Source: Roseomonas gilardii
Lineage (GTDB): Bacteria; Pseudomonadota; Alphaproteobacteria; Acetobacterales; Acetobacteraceae
Assembly: GCF_001941945.1 (NCBI RefSeq)
Contig: NZ_CP015583.1
Span: 857,001 to 921,000 of the forward strand
Direction of reading: 5' to 3'
DNA length: 64,000 nt
Part shown: one piece after another, positions 24,566 through 33,474 of the stretch
Numbering within the stretch: position 1 is the first letter of the stretch
Layout: the number at the start of each line of letters is the position of its first letter
Position numbers and translations under genes: made by a program
Notes under the pieces: generated by a model
What the model was told of the DNA's origin: nothing
Databases searched by the model: none
Seen by the model: the letters and a program-made list of their open reading frames with translations, nothing else

Positions 24566-26188
24566 ATGATCCGCCTTGACTCCATCAGCAAGCAGAACGG
24601 CCAGCAGCTTGTCTTCATCGAGGCCTCGGCGGCGCTCCAGCGCGGCGAGAAGGCCGGGCTGGTCGGCCCCAACGGCGCGGGCAAGACCACCCTCTTCCGC
24701 ATGATCACCGGGCAGGAGCAGCCGGATGACGGCCAGGTGCTGGTGGATCGCGGCGTCAGCATCGGCTTCTTCAGCCAGGATGTGGGGGAGATGTCCGGCC
24801 GCACCCCGGTGGCGGAGGTGATGGACGGCGCCGGCGATGTCAGCACCGTGGCGGCCGAGCTGGCGGTGCTGGAAGCCGCGATGGCGGACCCCGCGCAGGC
24901 GGAGGACCTCGACGCCATCATCGAGCGCTTCGGCGAGGTGCAGGCGCGCTTCGAGGAGCTGGGCGGCTACGCGCTGGAAGGCCGCGCGCGGGAGGTGCTG
25001 GCGGGCCTCGGCTTCAGCCAGGAGATGATGGAGGGCGATGTCGGCAAGCTGTCCGGCGGCTGGAAGATGCGCGTGGCTTTGGCGCGCATCCTGTTGATGC
25101 GCCCGGACGTGATGCTGCTGGACGAGCCCAGCAACCACCTGGACCTGGAAAGCCTGATCTGGCTGGAGCAGTTCCTGAAGGGCTATGACGGCGCGCTGCT
25201 GATGACCTCGCACGACCGCGAGTTCATGAACCGCATCATCAACAAGGTGCTGGAGATCGACGGCGGGGCGCTGAGTTCCTATTCCGGCGACTACGCCTTC
25301 TATGAGCAGCAGCGCGCCATGAACGAGCGGCAGCAGCAGGCGCAGTTCGAGCGCCAGCAGGCGATGCTGGCCAAGGAGATCGCCTTCATCGAGCGTTTCA
25401 AGGCCCGTGCCTCCCATGCCGCGCAGGTGCAGAGCCGCGTGAAGAAGCTGGAGAAGATCGATCGCGTCGAGCCGCCGAAGCGCCGCCAGACCGTGGTCTT
25501 CGAGTTCGGCCAGGCGCCGCGTTCGGGCGACGACGTGGCGAACCTGAGGGGCGTGCACAAGCGCTACGGCAGCAAGGTGATCTACGAGGGGCTGGACTTC
25601 CTCCTGCGCCGCAAGGAACGCTGCTGCGTGCTGGGCATCAACGGCGCCGGCAAGTCCACGCTGCTGAAGCTGGTGGCGGGCGCCACCGAGCCGGACCAGG
25701 GCAGCGTGTCGCTCGGCGGCAGCGTGAAGATGGGCTATTTCGCGCAGCACGCCATGGAGCTGCTGGACGGCGATCGCAGCGTGTTCCAGTCGCTGGAGGA
25801 CGCCTTCCCGCAGGCGGCGCAGGGCTCGCTGCGGGCGCTGGCCGGCTGCTTCGGCTTCTCGGGCGACGAGGTGGAGAAGAAGTGCCGCGTGCTCTCGGGC
25901 GGGGAGAAGGCGCGGCTGGTGATGGCACGCATGCTCTACGACCCGCCGAACTTCCTGGTGCTGGACGAGCCGACCAACCACCTGGACATGGCGACCAAGG
26001 AGATGCTGATCGCGGCCCTGTCGGAATACGAGGGCACCATGCTGTTCGTCTCGCACGACCGGCACTTCCTGGCCGCCCTGTCCAACCGGGTGCTGGAGCT
26101 GACGCCGGAGGGCATCCACCGGTACGACGGCGGCTACACCGAATACGTGGCGCGCACCGGGCAGGAGGCGCCGGGGCTGCACGGCTGA
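24566..26188 (+). CDS. ABC-F family ATP-binding cassette protein
   Basis: 540-residue soluble protein with two ABC ATPase domains and no membrane segments, the layout of ABC-F ribosome-associated factors. First domain: Walker A GPNGAGKTT (about 34-42), LSGGWKMRVALARIL, LLDEPSNHLD. A charged linker with FYEQQRAMNERQQQAQFERQ corresponds to the P-site tRNA interaction motif. Second domain: GINGAGKST, LSGGEKARLVMARML, LVLDEPTNHLD. ABC-F proteins act on stalled ribosomes; the subgroup (Uup/YbiT/EttA-like) cannot be fixed by eye. The start is ATG 24566, near GAGAG. Confidence 0.9.
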   Translation: MIRLDSISKQNGQQLVFIEASAALQRGEKAGLVGPNGAGKTTLFRMITGQEQPDDGQVLVDRGVSIGFFSQDVGEMSGRTPVAEVMDGAGDVSTVAAELAVLEAAMADPAQAEDLDAIIERFGEVQARFEELGGYALEGRAREVLAGLGFSQEMMEGDVGKLSGGWKMRVALARILLMRPDVMLLDEPSNHLDLESLIWLEQFLKGYDGALLMTSHDREFMNRIINKVLEIDGGALSSYSGDYAFYEQQRAMNERQQQAQFERQQAMLAKEIAFIERFKARASHAAQVQSRVKKLEKIDRVEPPKRRQTVVFEFGQAPRSGDDVANLRGVHKRYGSKVIYEGLDFLLRRKERCCVLGINGAGKSTLLKLVAGATEPDQGSVSLGGSVKMGYFAQHAMELLDGDRSVFQSLEDAFPQAAQGSLRALAGCFGFSGDEVEKKCRVLSGGEKARLVMARMLYDPPNFLVLDEPTNHLDMATKEMLIAALSEYEGTMLFVSHDRHFLAALSNRVLELTPEGIHRYDGGYTEYVARTGQEAPGLHG

Positions 26189-26193
26189 GCCGG

Positions 26194-26212
26194 GCGGGCC
26201 CCGGAGGCCCGC
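26194..26212. terminator. Hairpin between convergent ABC-F and rsmA genes
   Basis: GCGGGCC-CCGGA-GGCCCGC, a perfect 7-bp GC stem just after the ABC-F stop and before the rsmA stop on the other strand. No T-tract. Confidence 0.45.
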
Positions 26213-26225
26213 GCCGGGACCGGCC

Positions 26226-27101
26226 TCAGCCGGCCCCGCGTGCCAGCAGGGCCCGCGCCAGGGCCTCGAACTCGGCGATGTCCAGCGTTTCCGCACGGCG
26301 CGTCGGCTCGATGCCGCAGCCCGACAGCAGCGCCTCGGCCTGGCCCAGCGATTTCAGCGAGCCGCGCAGCATCTTGCGGCGCTGGCCGAAGGCGGCGGCG
26401 GTGACGCGTTCCATGGCGCGGGCCAGGGCCGGTTCCGGCTGCACCGGGCGCGGCACGAGATGCACCACGGCGGACCAGACCTTGGGCGGCGGCGAGAAGG
26501 CGCCGGGCGGCAGGCGCAGCACCATGCCGGCCGCGCAGCGCCACTGCGCGAGGACCGCGAGGCGGCCGTAATGCTCCGTGTCCGGGGCAGCGACGATCCG
26601 CTCGGCCACTTCGAGCTGGAACATCAGGGTGAGCGATTCCCAGAGCCCGGCCTGGGACAGCCAGTTCACCAGCAGCGGCGTGCCGACATTGTAGGGCAGG
26701 TTGGCCACGACCTTGCGTGGCGCGCCGGTGATGGCCGCCGCGTCCACCGACAGGGCATCCGCCTCCATCACCGTCAGCCGGCCGGGAAAGGCGTCGGAGA
26801 GCTCCGCCAGGGCGGCGATGGCGCGGCGGTCCAGCTCGATGGCGGTGACATGCGCCGCGGGGCTGGCCAGCAGGGCACGGGTCAGCCCGCCGGGGCCCGG
26901 CCCGACCTCCACCACATGGCGGCCGACGAGGTCGCCCGCCTGCCGCGCCACGCGCTCGCAGACCGCGGGGTCCAGCAGGAAGTGCTGGCCGAGCGACTTG
27001 CGCGCGTCCAGCCCATGGCGGGCCACCGTGTCCCGGAGGGAGGGCAGGGCGCCGGGGGAGGCGGGCTCCGATGCCGGGTCGGGGGTGGGTGCGTCGGACA
27101 T
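26226..27101 (-). CDS. rsmA: 16S rRNA (adenine1518/1519-N6)-dimethyltransferase RsmA
   Basis: 291 residues. Dimethylates two adjacent adenines in the helix-45 loop of 16S rRNA late in 30S assembly, using S-adenosylmethionine. Motifs: KSLGQHFLLD near residue 38, SAM-binding VEVGPGPGGLTRALL, AIELDRRAIAAL and the catalytic NLPYNVGTPLL. A Pro-rich N-terminal tail (SDAPTPDPASEPASPGALP) precedes the core. The start overlaps the surA stop by one base (TGATG), so translation is coupled. In many proteobacteria pdxA lies between surA and rsmA; here it does not. Confidence 0.93.
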   Translation of the reverse strand: MSDAPTPDPASEPASPGALPSLRDTVARHGLDARKSLGQHFLLDPAVCERVARQAGDLVGRHVVEVGPGPGGLTRALLASPAAHVTAIELDRRAIAALAELSDAFPGRLTVMEADALSVDAAAITGAPRKVVANLPYNVGTPLLVNWLSQAGLWESLTLMFQLEVAERIVAAPDTEHYGRLAVLAQWRCAAGMVLRLPPGAFSPPPKVWSAVVHLVPRPVQPEPALARAMERVTAAAFGQRRKMLRGSLKSLGQAEALLSGCGIEPTRRAETLDIAEFEALARALLARGAG

Positions 27102-28495
27102 CAGCCGTCCCGGGTGGCGCTGGGCTGGATACGCATGTCGATCTGCGCCTGGCGGCGCAGGTTGCGCTGCTGCTGCTGCGAGACCAGCTCGACGCGCTCG
27201 CGCAGGATCTGCGCCTTGGCCATCTCCGGCGTGTACTGGGCGAGGTTGCGGCTTTCGCGCGAGCAGACGGCGATCACCAGGATGCCGTCCGGCGTCACGA
27301 TCGGCTGGCTGGCGCGGCCGGGCGAGAGGCTGGCGACGAGCTGGCGGAGCTGCGGCGGCTCCAGCGTTTCCTGCCGCACCTGACCGGGATCGGCGGGGCG
27401 GACGTTGCCGGCGGCACGGTTCGCCGCCTCCACTGCGTCGCAGCCGCCGGTCACGCGCTGCGCCTTCTCCAGCTGGCCGCGCTGCTGCTCGGTCGGGTTC
27501 TGCGGGTCGAGCTGGCTGGTGAAGGGCAGGAAGGCCTGGCGCAGCGTGACCAGCGTGGCGATGTCGCGGCCCGTCTCGCGCTTCTGCCGCAGGGCGATGA
27601 TGCGGTAGCCGCCCGGCACGCGCACGGCGTTGCTGATGGCGCCGACCGGCATCTGCGTGACGAGGCGGGCGATCTCGGGCTCCAGCTCCTCGGGGCGGAC
27701 CCAGCCGAGATCGCCGCCCTGCAGGGCGGTCTGGCTTTGCGAGAACTGGGTCGCGGCCACGGGGAAGGGCATGCCGGTGCGCAGGCGCCCGACCACGTCG
27801 TTGACGAAGCGCTGCACCGCCCCGGCGCGGGCCGGGTCGTCCACGGGCACGAAGATCTCGGAGACCTGGTATTCCGGCTGGCCGACCCGTGCCTCGTGCG
27901 ATTCCACGCGCTCGCGGACCTCGGCCTCGGTGGGCTCGGCCTGCTGGCCCAGGGCCTGGCGGATCAGGCGCGACCAGCCGATCTGCACGCGGATCTGGTC
28001 GAACAGGACCCGCGTATCCACGCCGCCGGCGCGGAGCTGAGCCACCAGCCCACCCTTGGGCAGGTTGTTGCGGCTCTCGATGTCGGAGAGGGCGGCCGCC
28101 ACCTCCTCGTCGCTCACCACGATGCGGCGGCGGCGCATCTCCTGGAGGCGCAGCCGGTCGTCGATCACGAGGCGGACGATCTGCGGCTCCAGCCGCGTGA
28201 TCAGGTCGCTGGAGGCGCCGAGGCCCGTGGTCATGGCGAAGAGCCTGGCGCGGCTCGCCACCTCGGACTGGGTGACCACGTCGCCGTTCACCACGGCGAC
28301 GATGCGGTTCATGTTCTGGGGCGCCGGAGCGGCCTGCCCCTGGGTGCGCGCGGGGGGGCGGGGCTGGGCCTGGGCCGCCACCGGAAGGCTGGCGGGGAGC
28401 GCCAGCGCCACGGCCAGCGGCAGCGCGAGCGGCGCCAGGCGGATCGCCCGGCGGGGAGCGGGAAGGGAGCGGGGGGAGAGAAGGGAGCGTCGCAT
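27101..28495 (-). CDS. surA: Periplasmic chaperone/peptidyl-prolyl isomerase SurA
   Basis: 464 residues with a signal peptide (hydrophobic LAPLALPLAVALALPASLP, cleavage near AAQAQ). The SurA N-terminal chaperone domain begins with RIVAVVNGDVVTQSEVASR, followed by a parvulin-type domain (VSEIFVPV ... FSQSQTALQGGDLGWV and GAISNAVRVPGGYRIIALRQ) and a C-terminal helix. It assists outer-membrane protein folding, including LptD encoded just upstream. It follows lptD by 125 bases on the same strand and overlaps rsmA by one base. Confidence 0.9.
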   Translation of the reverse strand: MRRSLLSPRSLPAPRRAIRLAPLALPLAVALALPASLPVAAQAQPRPPARTQGQAAPAPQNMNRIVAVVNGDVVTQSEVASRARLFAMTTGLGASSDLITRLEPQIVRLVIDDRLRLQEMRRRRIVVSDEEVAAALSDIESRNNLPKGGLVAQLRAGGVDTRVLFDQIRVQIGWSRLIRQALGQQAEPTEAEVRERVESHEARVGQPEYQVSEIFVPVDDPARAGAVQRFVNDVVGRLRTGMPFPVAATQFSQSQTALQGGDLGWVRPEELEPEIARLVTQMPVGAISNAVRVPGGYRIIALRQKRETGRDIATLVTLRQAFLPFTSQLDPQNPTEQQRGQLEKAQRVTGGCDAVEAANRAAGNVRPADPGQVRQETLEPPQLRQLVASLSPGRASQPIVTPDGILVIAVCSRESRNLAQYTPEMAKAQILRERVELVSQQQQRNLRRQAQIDMRIQPSATRDG

Positions 28496-28620
28496 GGGCT
28501 GGTTCCGGGATCAGGTCCGCCCGCCGGCTGCATGGCCCGGGATCACGGGGCCGGTTCCGCGGGGCGGGAAGGGCAGGGGGAGGGCGGGTGTCACAGGCGG
28601 GGAATTGCGGAGGCGGGGCA

Positions 28621-31017
28621 TCACAGGGCGCGGAAGCCGAAATCACCCAGCGTCTTGAAGCCGAGCCGGATGAGCACCGTCGTGGAGGAAGGGTAGAGCG
28701 CGCCGGAGGTCTGCTCGGCATAGGACTTGTAGAAGCGGGTATCGAGGATCAGGCACTCGTCCTCGTAGGTGAGGTTCGCGCCGACCGAGACGCCGCGCTT
28801 GAGCTCCAGGTCGTAGCGGCCGAAGGCGCCCGTGGACCAGTGCTGGCCGACCTTCACGTTGGCCGAGCCATAGACCTCCCGCCGGTAGGTGGCGGGCGTC
28901 AGGTAGTCCTTCGGCACGGAGTAGAAGTACCCGGCCGTGGTGCTGACTGGCACGCCCGTCAGCGGGCCGAAGTCGAGCCGCGAGGAGACGTCGATCATCT
29001 GGCGGTCGAGGTTGCTCTTGTCGAAGCGGCCTCGGCCGATCACGCTCAGCCAGGGCGTGGGCGAGACGCGCACGCGCGCGACCACGTCCGAGACCTCGTC
29101 GCGCAGGCCGGAGCGTGCCGCGAAGACCTCCTCCTTGGAGGCGCGATAGGACTGGCCGACCAGCCCCTCGACCTGGCCGCCATTGGGGAAGAACCAGGCG
29201 GAGCGCAGCGCCGCGTCGATGCGCGAGCCGCCTTCCTGCCGGTCGCGGCCGGTGAAGCGGTTCAGCGAGAAGAGGTTGGCGTCGCTGAACTCGAAGTCGA
29301 GGCTGTCCTCGTTCGGGATCAGCGTCTGGCGGCCGGTGGCGGGGCCGGTCACCATCTGCACATGCGGCTCGATGAGCTGGCTGCCATAGGCGCCGGCGGA
29401 GCGGATGAAGGGCATGCGCCAGTCGATGGCGGCGCGGACGTTGCCGGTCGCCATCTCGCGGCTGCTCACCGAGGCGTAGAAGGGCGCGTCGTCGAAGTCG
29501 TTGACGGAATAGCCCATGGCGTCGCCCTGGAACTTGAAGGTCCAGAGATCGCCCAGCAGCCCGTAGCGCGGCAGGTCGTAGGTCAGGCGCGAGGAAAGGC
29601 GGCGTGTGTCCGCGCCCTCGGTGCGGAACAGGAAGAAGTCGGAGGTGTCGATCGTCGCCAGCCCGCCCAGGCTGTCGGGGCGGAAGGCGTGCTCGACGAA
29701 GATGTTCGGCAGGACATAGGGGATCTTGCCCACGTCATCGACGTCGCGCAGCCCCTGGTAGGCGCGGCTGTCGATCTTGGCGTAGGTGTCGGTGCCCCAG
29801 AAGCCCTCGGCGTAGATGTTGCTCGTCAGCACCCGCTGGGTGGGAAAGCGGAAGGCGCGCAGATAGGTCTCGGAGGTGGCGCGGTTGACGTTGAAGCCGA
29901 CGCGCCAGTTCTCGTCGATGCTGAAGCTGCCCTTGCTGAAGATATGGCTGCCGACGCCCTTCTCACCATTGGTCTGGTTGCCGTCCAGCTCGCCGATCGA
30001 GCCCTGGATGTCGATCTGGCCGAAGTTGAAGCGCTGGCGGTAGCGGGCCGCCAGCGAGGGCAGCACGCGGGTCGAGATGGTGGGCGTGAGCGTCAGGTCG
30101 GAGCTGCCGTCGATGGCCCAGTAGTAGGGCAGCTCGACGAAGCCGCCGAGATAGCGCGTCTGTCCGAAGGAGGGCGAGAGGAAGCCCGAGGAGCGCGGCG
30201 CCGAGGGGTCGGGCATGGAGAGGTAGGGCGAGTAGAAGACCGGCCAGCCGTCGAGGCGCACCTGCGCGTCGCGGAAGCGGATGCGCTGGGCTTCCTCGTC
30301 GCGGGTGGCGAGGCGGGACTGGATCTGCCAGAGCGGCGGGCGCGTCGGGTCCTCGGCGCAGAGGTTGCAGGCCGAATAGACCGGCCGCGTCATGTCGGTG
30401 ATGGCGCCGCCGGGGCGGTCTGTGCGGCGGGCGCCGTTGGCCACCAGCTTGCCGTTCTGGGCGAGCAGGGCGCTCATCCCTTCCAGCACGCCGTCCTTCA
30501 TGTTGCCCGTCAGCTCGGCGCGGTCGGCGAAGAGCACCTGCCCGTCCGGCTGGAGGAGCTGGACGTTGCCCTCCGCCGTGGCGACGCCGGTGTCGCGGTT
30601 ATAGGTGAACTTGTCGGCGCGCAGGATCTGCTCGTTCTGCCAGGCCTCGACATGGCCGGTGGCGGTCACGACCTTGCTGTTGTCGTCGTAGTCCACCTGG
30701 TCGGCGGTGAAGGTGACCGGGGCGTTGCGGTCGGCAGGGCTGCCCATCAGGTTGCCGAAGGCGTTGCCGGCGCTGGGCGCGGCCGAGGGCTGGGCGCTGG
30801 CCCCGGGCGGGGCGCCGGCGGGGAGCTCGGCGGTGCCGGCCGCGGGCAGGGTGTCGCCCATCTCCTGCGCAGCCAGCGGCCCCGCCAGCAGCAGGCAGAG
30901 GGCCGTGCCGCCCAGCAGCGCCGGACGCCGTGCCCTTCCGGGATGGAGGGCGGCCCGGAATGCGGTGGGGAAGGCTCCGCGGGACGTCGTCCCCTGGGGC
31001 GAGGCCTGTCGGCGCAT
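28621..31017 (-). CDS. lptD: LPS-assembly protein LptD
   Basis: 798-residue outer-membrane beta-barrel that inserts lipopolysaccharide into the outer leaflet with LptE. A long basic N-terminus (~1-28) precedes a hydrophobic signal segment (LLGGTALCLLLAGPLAAQ). The periplasmic OstA/LptA-like domain begins with PVTFTADQVDYDDNSKVVTA and VTATGHVEAWQNEQILRADK; the barrel domain starts near residue 230 and ends with the aromatic-poor but barrel-like TLGDFGFRAL. A CNLCAED motif in the N-terminal domain could supply the disulfide-forming cysteines, with another Cys in EDECLILD near the C-terminus. The start overlaps the lptG stop by one base (TGATG). Confidence 0.93.
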   Translation of the reverse strand: MRRQASPQGTTSRGAFPTAFRAALHPGRARRPALLGGTALCLLLAGPLAAQEMGDTLPAAGTAELPAGAPPGASAQPSAAPSAGNAFGNLMGSPADRNAPVTFTADQVDYDDNSKVVTATGHVEAWQNEQILRADKFTYNRDTGVATAEGNVQLLQPDGQVLFADRAELTGNMKDGVLEGMSALLAQNGKLVANGARRTDRPGGAITDMTRPVYSACNLCAEDPTRPPLWQIQSRLATRDEEAQRIRFRDAQVRLDGWPVFYSPYLSMPDPSAPRSSGFLSPSFGQTRYLGGFVELPYYWAIDGSSDLTLTPTISTRVLPSLAARYRQRFNFGQIDIQGSIGELDGNQTNGEKGVGSHIFSKGSFSIDENWRVGFNVNRATSETYLRAFRFPTQRVLTSNIYAEGFWGTDTYAKIDSRAYQGLRDVDDVGKIPYVLPNIFVEHAFRPDSLGGLATIDTSDFFLFRTEGADTRRLSSRLTYDLPRYGLLGDLWTFKFQGDAMGYSVNDFDDAPFYASVSSREMATGNVRAAIDWRMPFIRSAGAYGSQLIEPHVQMVTGPATGRQTLIPNEDSLDFEFSDANLFSLNRFTGRDRQEGGSRIDAALRSAWFFPNGGQVEGLVGQSYRASKEEVFAARSGLRDEVSDVVARVRVSPTPWLSVIGRGRFDKSNLDRQMIDVSSRLDFGPLTGVPVSTTAGYFYSVPKDYLTPATYRREVYGSANVKVGQHWSTGAFGRYDLELKRGVSVGANLTYEDECLILDTRFYKSYAEQTSGALYPSSTTVLIRLGFKTLGDFGFRAL

Positions 31018-32153
31018 CAGCCGTCCTCCAGATGCAGCAAAAGGGTCAGGGCCAGCAGCAGGCCGGCCAGGGCGGGTGCCCAGGCGGCCAGGGCGACGGG
31101 GAGGGTGCCGGTCTCGCCGAACTCCCCCGCCACCCGGTCCAGAACGAAGAGGGCGAAGCCGGCTGCCACGCCGAGGCCCAGCATCTGCGCCACGCCGCCG
31201 CGCCGGGCCTGCCGCATGGAGAAGCCGGCCGAGAGCAGCGCCATGGCCAGGGCCAGCACCGGCAGGGCCAGCAGCGACTGGTAGTGCAGGCGGTGCCGGA
31301 CCGCCGAGAAGCCGGCCGATTCCAGCACCCGGATGAAGCCCGGCAGCGCCCAGAAGGAGAGGGTGTCGGGACTGGCGAAGCTGTCCTCGATGCGGTCCGG
31401 GGTCAGGTCCGTGGGCAAGGCGATCCGTCCGGGGTCGGAGGCGCGGCGGTCCTGCCCGAAGGTCACGGCGTTCTCCAGAACCCATTCGCCGACGCCGCCA
31501 TGGCTCTGCAGCTCCGCATGCGGCGCCTCGACGCGGGCCAGCGGCTTGTCGTCGCCGGACAGGCGCCAGACGCTGACATCGTCGAGCTTCAGGGCGGCGC
31601 GCTCGATCCGGTTGCTGTTCACCGCCGGCCGCCCGGCCAGGATGGCGACGCCCTGCGGGTCCAGGGCCCGGTCCGCCTGCCGCAGCCAGAGCCGGCCGCC
31701 GGCCAGGGCGGTGATGCCGGAAGCGTTGCGCAGGTAGATGCCGTCCAGCCGTTCCGCCCGGGCCAGCATGGCGGAGGAGAGGGGCGAGATGCCGGAGGTG
31801 GCGATGACGCCGATCAGCAGGGCCACCACCGCGGGGCCGGTCAGGAAGCCCCAGGCGGAGATGCCGGCGGCGCGGGCCACCACCAGCTCCGAGGAGCGGG
31901 ACAGGCGCCAGAAGGCGATGATGCCGCCCAGCAGCACGGCGAAGGGGAGGATCTGCATGGCCATGAAGGGCAGGCGCAGCGCGCCGATCGTGGCCACGAT
32001 GCCGAAGCTGGCCTCCGCCCGGGTGGCGGCGCGGCGCAGCAGCTCGATGAAGTCGAACAGCGAGACCAGCCCGGTGAGCGCCAGCAGCATGGCCAGGACC
32101 ATGCCCGTGAAGCGCCGGGCCACATAGAGCGTGAAGGTGAGGGGCAGGCTCAT
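31017..32153 (-). CDS. lptG: LPS export ABC transporter permease LptG
   Basis: 378-residue inner-membrane permease of the YjgP/YjgQ family. Three N-terminal membrane helices, a periplasmic beta-jellyroll region (about 140-250) and three C-terminal helices. With LptF and the ATPase LptB (not in this window) it extracts lipopolysaccharide from the inner membrane. Family features include FDFIELLRRA, the SRSSELVVARAAGISAWGFL coupling helix and LALAMALLSAGFSMRQARRG near the end. It overlaps lptF by four bases (ATGA) and lptD by one. Confidence 0.92.
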   Translation of the reverse strand: MSLPLTFTLYVARRFTGMVLAMLLALTGLVSLFDFIELLRRAATRAEASFGIVATIGALRLPFMAMQILPFAVLLGGIIAFWRLSRSSELVVARAAGISAWGFLTGPAVVALLIGVIATSGISPLSSAMLARAERLDGIYLRNASGITALAGGRLWLRQADRALDPQGVAILAGRPAVNSNRIERAALKLDDVSVWRLSGDDKPLARVEAPHAELQSHGGVGEWVLENAVTFGQDRRASDPGRIALPTDLTPDRIEDSFASPDTLSFWALPGFIRVLESAGFSAVRHRLHYQSLLALPVLALAMALLSAGFSMRQARRGGVAQMLGLGVAAGFALFVLDRVAGEFGETGTLPVALAAWAPALAGLLLALTLLLHLEDG

Positions 32154-33304
32154 GCGGCGGCGAGCCGCCGGCGCCGCGGCCAGCCGGGCATGCCCGACAG
32201 GACCCAGGCGGAGACCAGGCCGGGGCCGACCGCGTGCAGCCAGATCAGCGGCACCAGGGCGTTGTTGCGGGCGGCGAGGTTGCCCACGGCGAGGCCCAGC
32301 GCCAGCAGCCCGACCACGGTGCCGACGCCGACGCCGATGGCGAAGCCGCCGCCATGGCGGCGGAAGCCGCTGGCCAGGGCGGTGGCCAGGCCGACCAGGG
32401 CGAAGGACAGGGTGGTCAGGGGATTCGAGAGGCGCTGGTGTGCCTCGGCGTAGAATTTGCGGATGTCGCGCTCCGGCAGGTTCTCGGCGGGGTCGGGGTG
32501 CAACAGCTCGCTCACCGAACGTTCCCGCGAATCGCGGTTGCGGGAATCATCGTCGCTCCGGCCGGTGCGGGCCAGATCCACGCTGTTCTCGCCGAAGGTC
32601 AGCACGGCGAGGCGCAGGGTCTGCGGGGTGCCGGGCGGGCTGCCGGCGGGCGGGGCCACGCGCTCGACCTGCTGGCGCTGGCCGTTGAGCAGGATCACCC
32701 GGGGGCCGCTCGGCGTCTGGGTGATGCGCCCTTCCTCCGCCAGGATGGTCACCGGGGCGCCGGCGTCGCGGCTGTCCTGCACCAGGATCCCCCGCAGCGT
32801 GCCATCGCGCTCCCGCAGCCGGGCATAGACGGTCAGGTCGTCGCCGACGCTGCTGAAGACCCCCTCCTGCACCAGGATCGCGGCCATCTGGTTGCGGATC
32901 TCGAACTGCCAGGTGCGGAAGGCGGTGTGGCTCATCGGCACCAGCCAGAGCTGGAGCATGAAGCACAGGCCGGTGGCGATCACTGCCAGATACAGGGCGG
33001 GGCGGGAAAGCTGCCACTGCGACAGGCCGGCGGCGCGCATCACCACCAGTTCCCGGTCCGTGGACAGGCGCACATAGGAGAAAAGCGTCACCACGAAGGT
33101 TGCGATCGGCAGGATCACCGCGAAGAAGGAGGGCATCAGCAGCCCGGTGAGTTCCAGGAAGACGGCAAAGGACAGGCCCCGGTCGAGCACGAGCTCGATG
33201 AAGCGGAGGCTCTGGGTCAGCCAGATGAGCAGCGCCAGCCCCACCGTGACCGCGATGAGGGCGACGGCGAGCTGGCGGAAGATGTAACGATCCAGCCGTG
33301 ACAT
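32150..33304 (-). CDS. lptF: LPS export ABC transporter permease LptF
   Basis: 384-residue partner permease of LptG, with the same fold: N-terminal helices (LDRYIFRQLAVALIAVTVGL), the coupling segment STDRELVVMRAAGLSQWQLS, a periplasmic domain (about 130-270) and C-terminal helices with LSFALVGLATALASGFRRHG. It is the first gene of the lptF-lptG-lptD-surA-rsmA run; the 170 bases between it and the upstream oxidoreductase gene should hold the operon promoter. Confidence 0.92.
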   Translation of the reverse strand: MSRLDRYIFRQLAVALIAVTVGLALLIWLTQSLRFIELVLDRGLSFAVFLELTGLLMPSFFAVILPIATFVVTLFSYVRLSTDRELVVMRAAGLSQWQLSRPALYLAVIATGLCFMLQLWLVPMSHTAFRTWQFEIRNQMAAILVQEGVFSSVGDDLTVYARLRERDGTLRGILVQDSRDAGAPVTILAEEGRITQTPSGPRVILLNGQRQQVERVAPPAGSPPGTPQTLRLAVLTFGENSVDLARTGRSDDDSRNRDSRERSVSELLHPDPAENLPERDIRKFYAEAHQRLSNPLTTLSFALVGLATALASGFRRHGGGFAIGVGVGTVVGLLALGLAVGNLAARNNALVPLIWLHAVGPGLVSAWVLSGMPGWPRRRRLAAA

Positions 33305-33474
33305 GGCGGAGGCAACCTATCCAGCCGAGGGGGCGCCGGCAAATCGGCGCCCGGGAACCGCCAGCCTCTACAGCCTTTCCGTGGCCTTTCCGAGACTTGT
33401 CATGGCTTCTTCGCGAGGGCCGGAAACCCGCTGTTGCAAACGGGTGCCAGGCCTGGGGGCAGGGCCAAGCGGGT

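Noticed and set aside
23297-26296. 999-codon minus-strand ORF over radC and the ABC-F gene
   Set aside because: Low-complexity shadow of two genes with unmistakable motifs on the plus strand.
28588-31284. 898-codon plus-strand ORF opposite lptD
   Set aside because: Shadow frame; LptD on the other strand explains the region fully.
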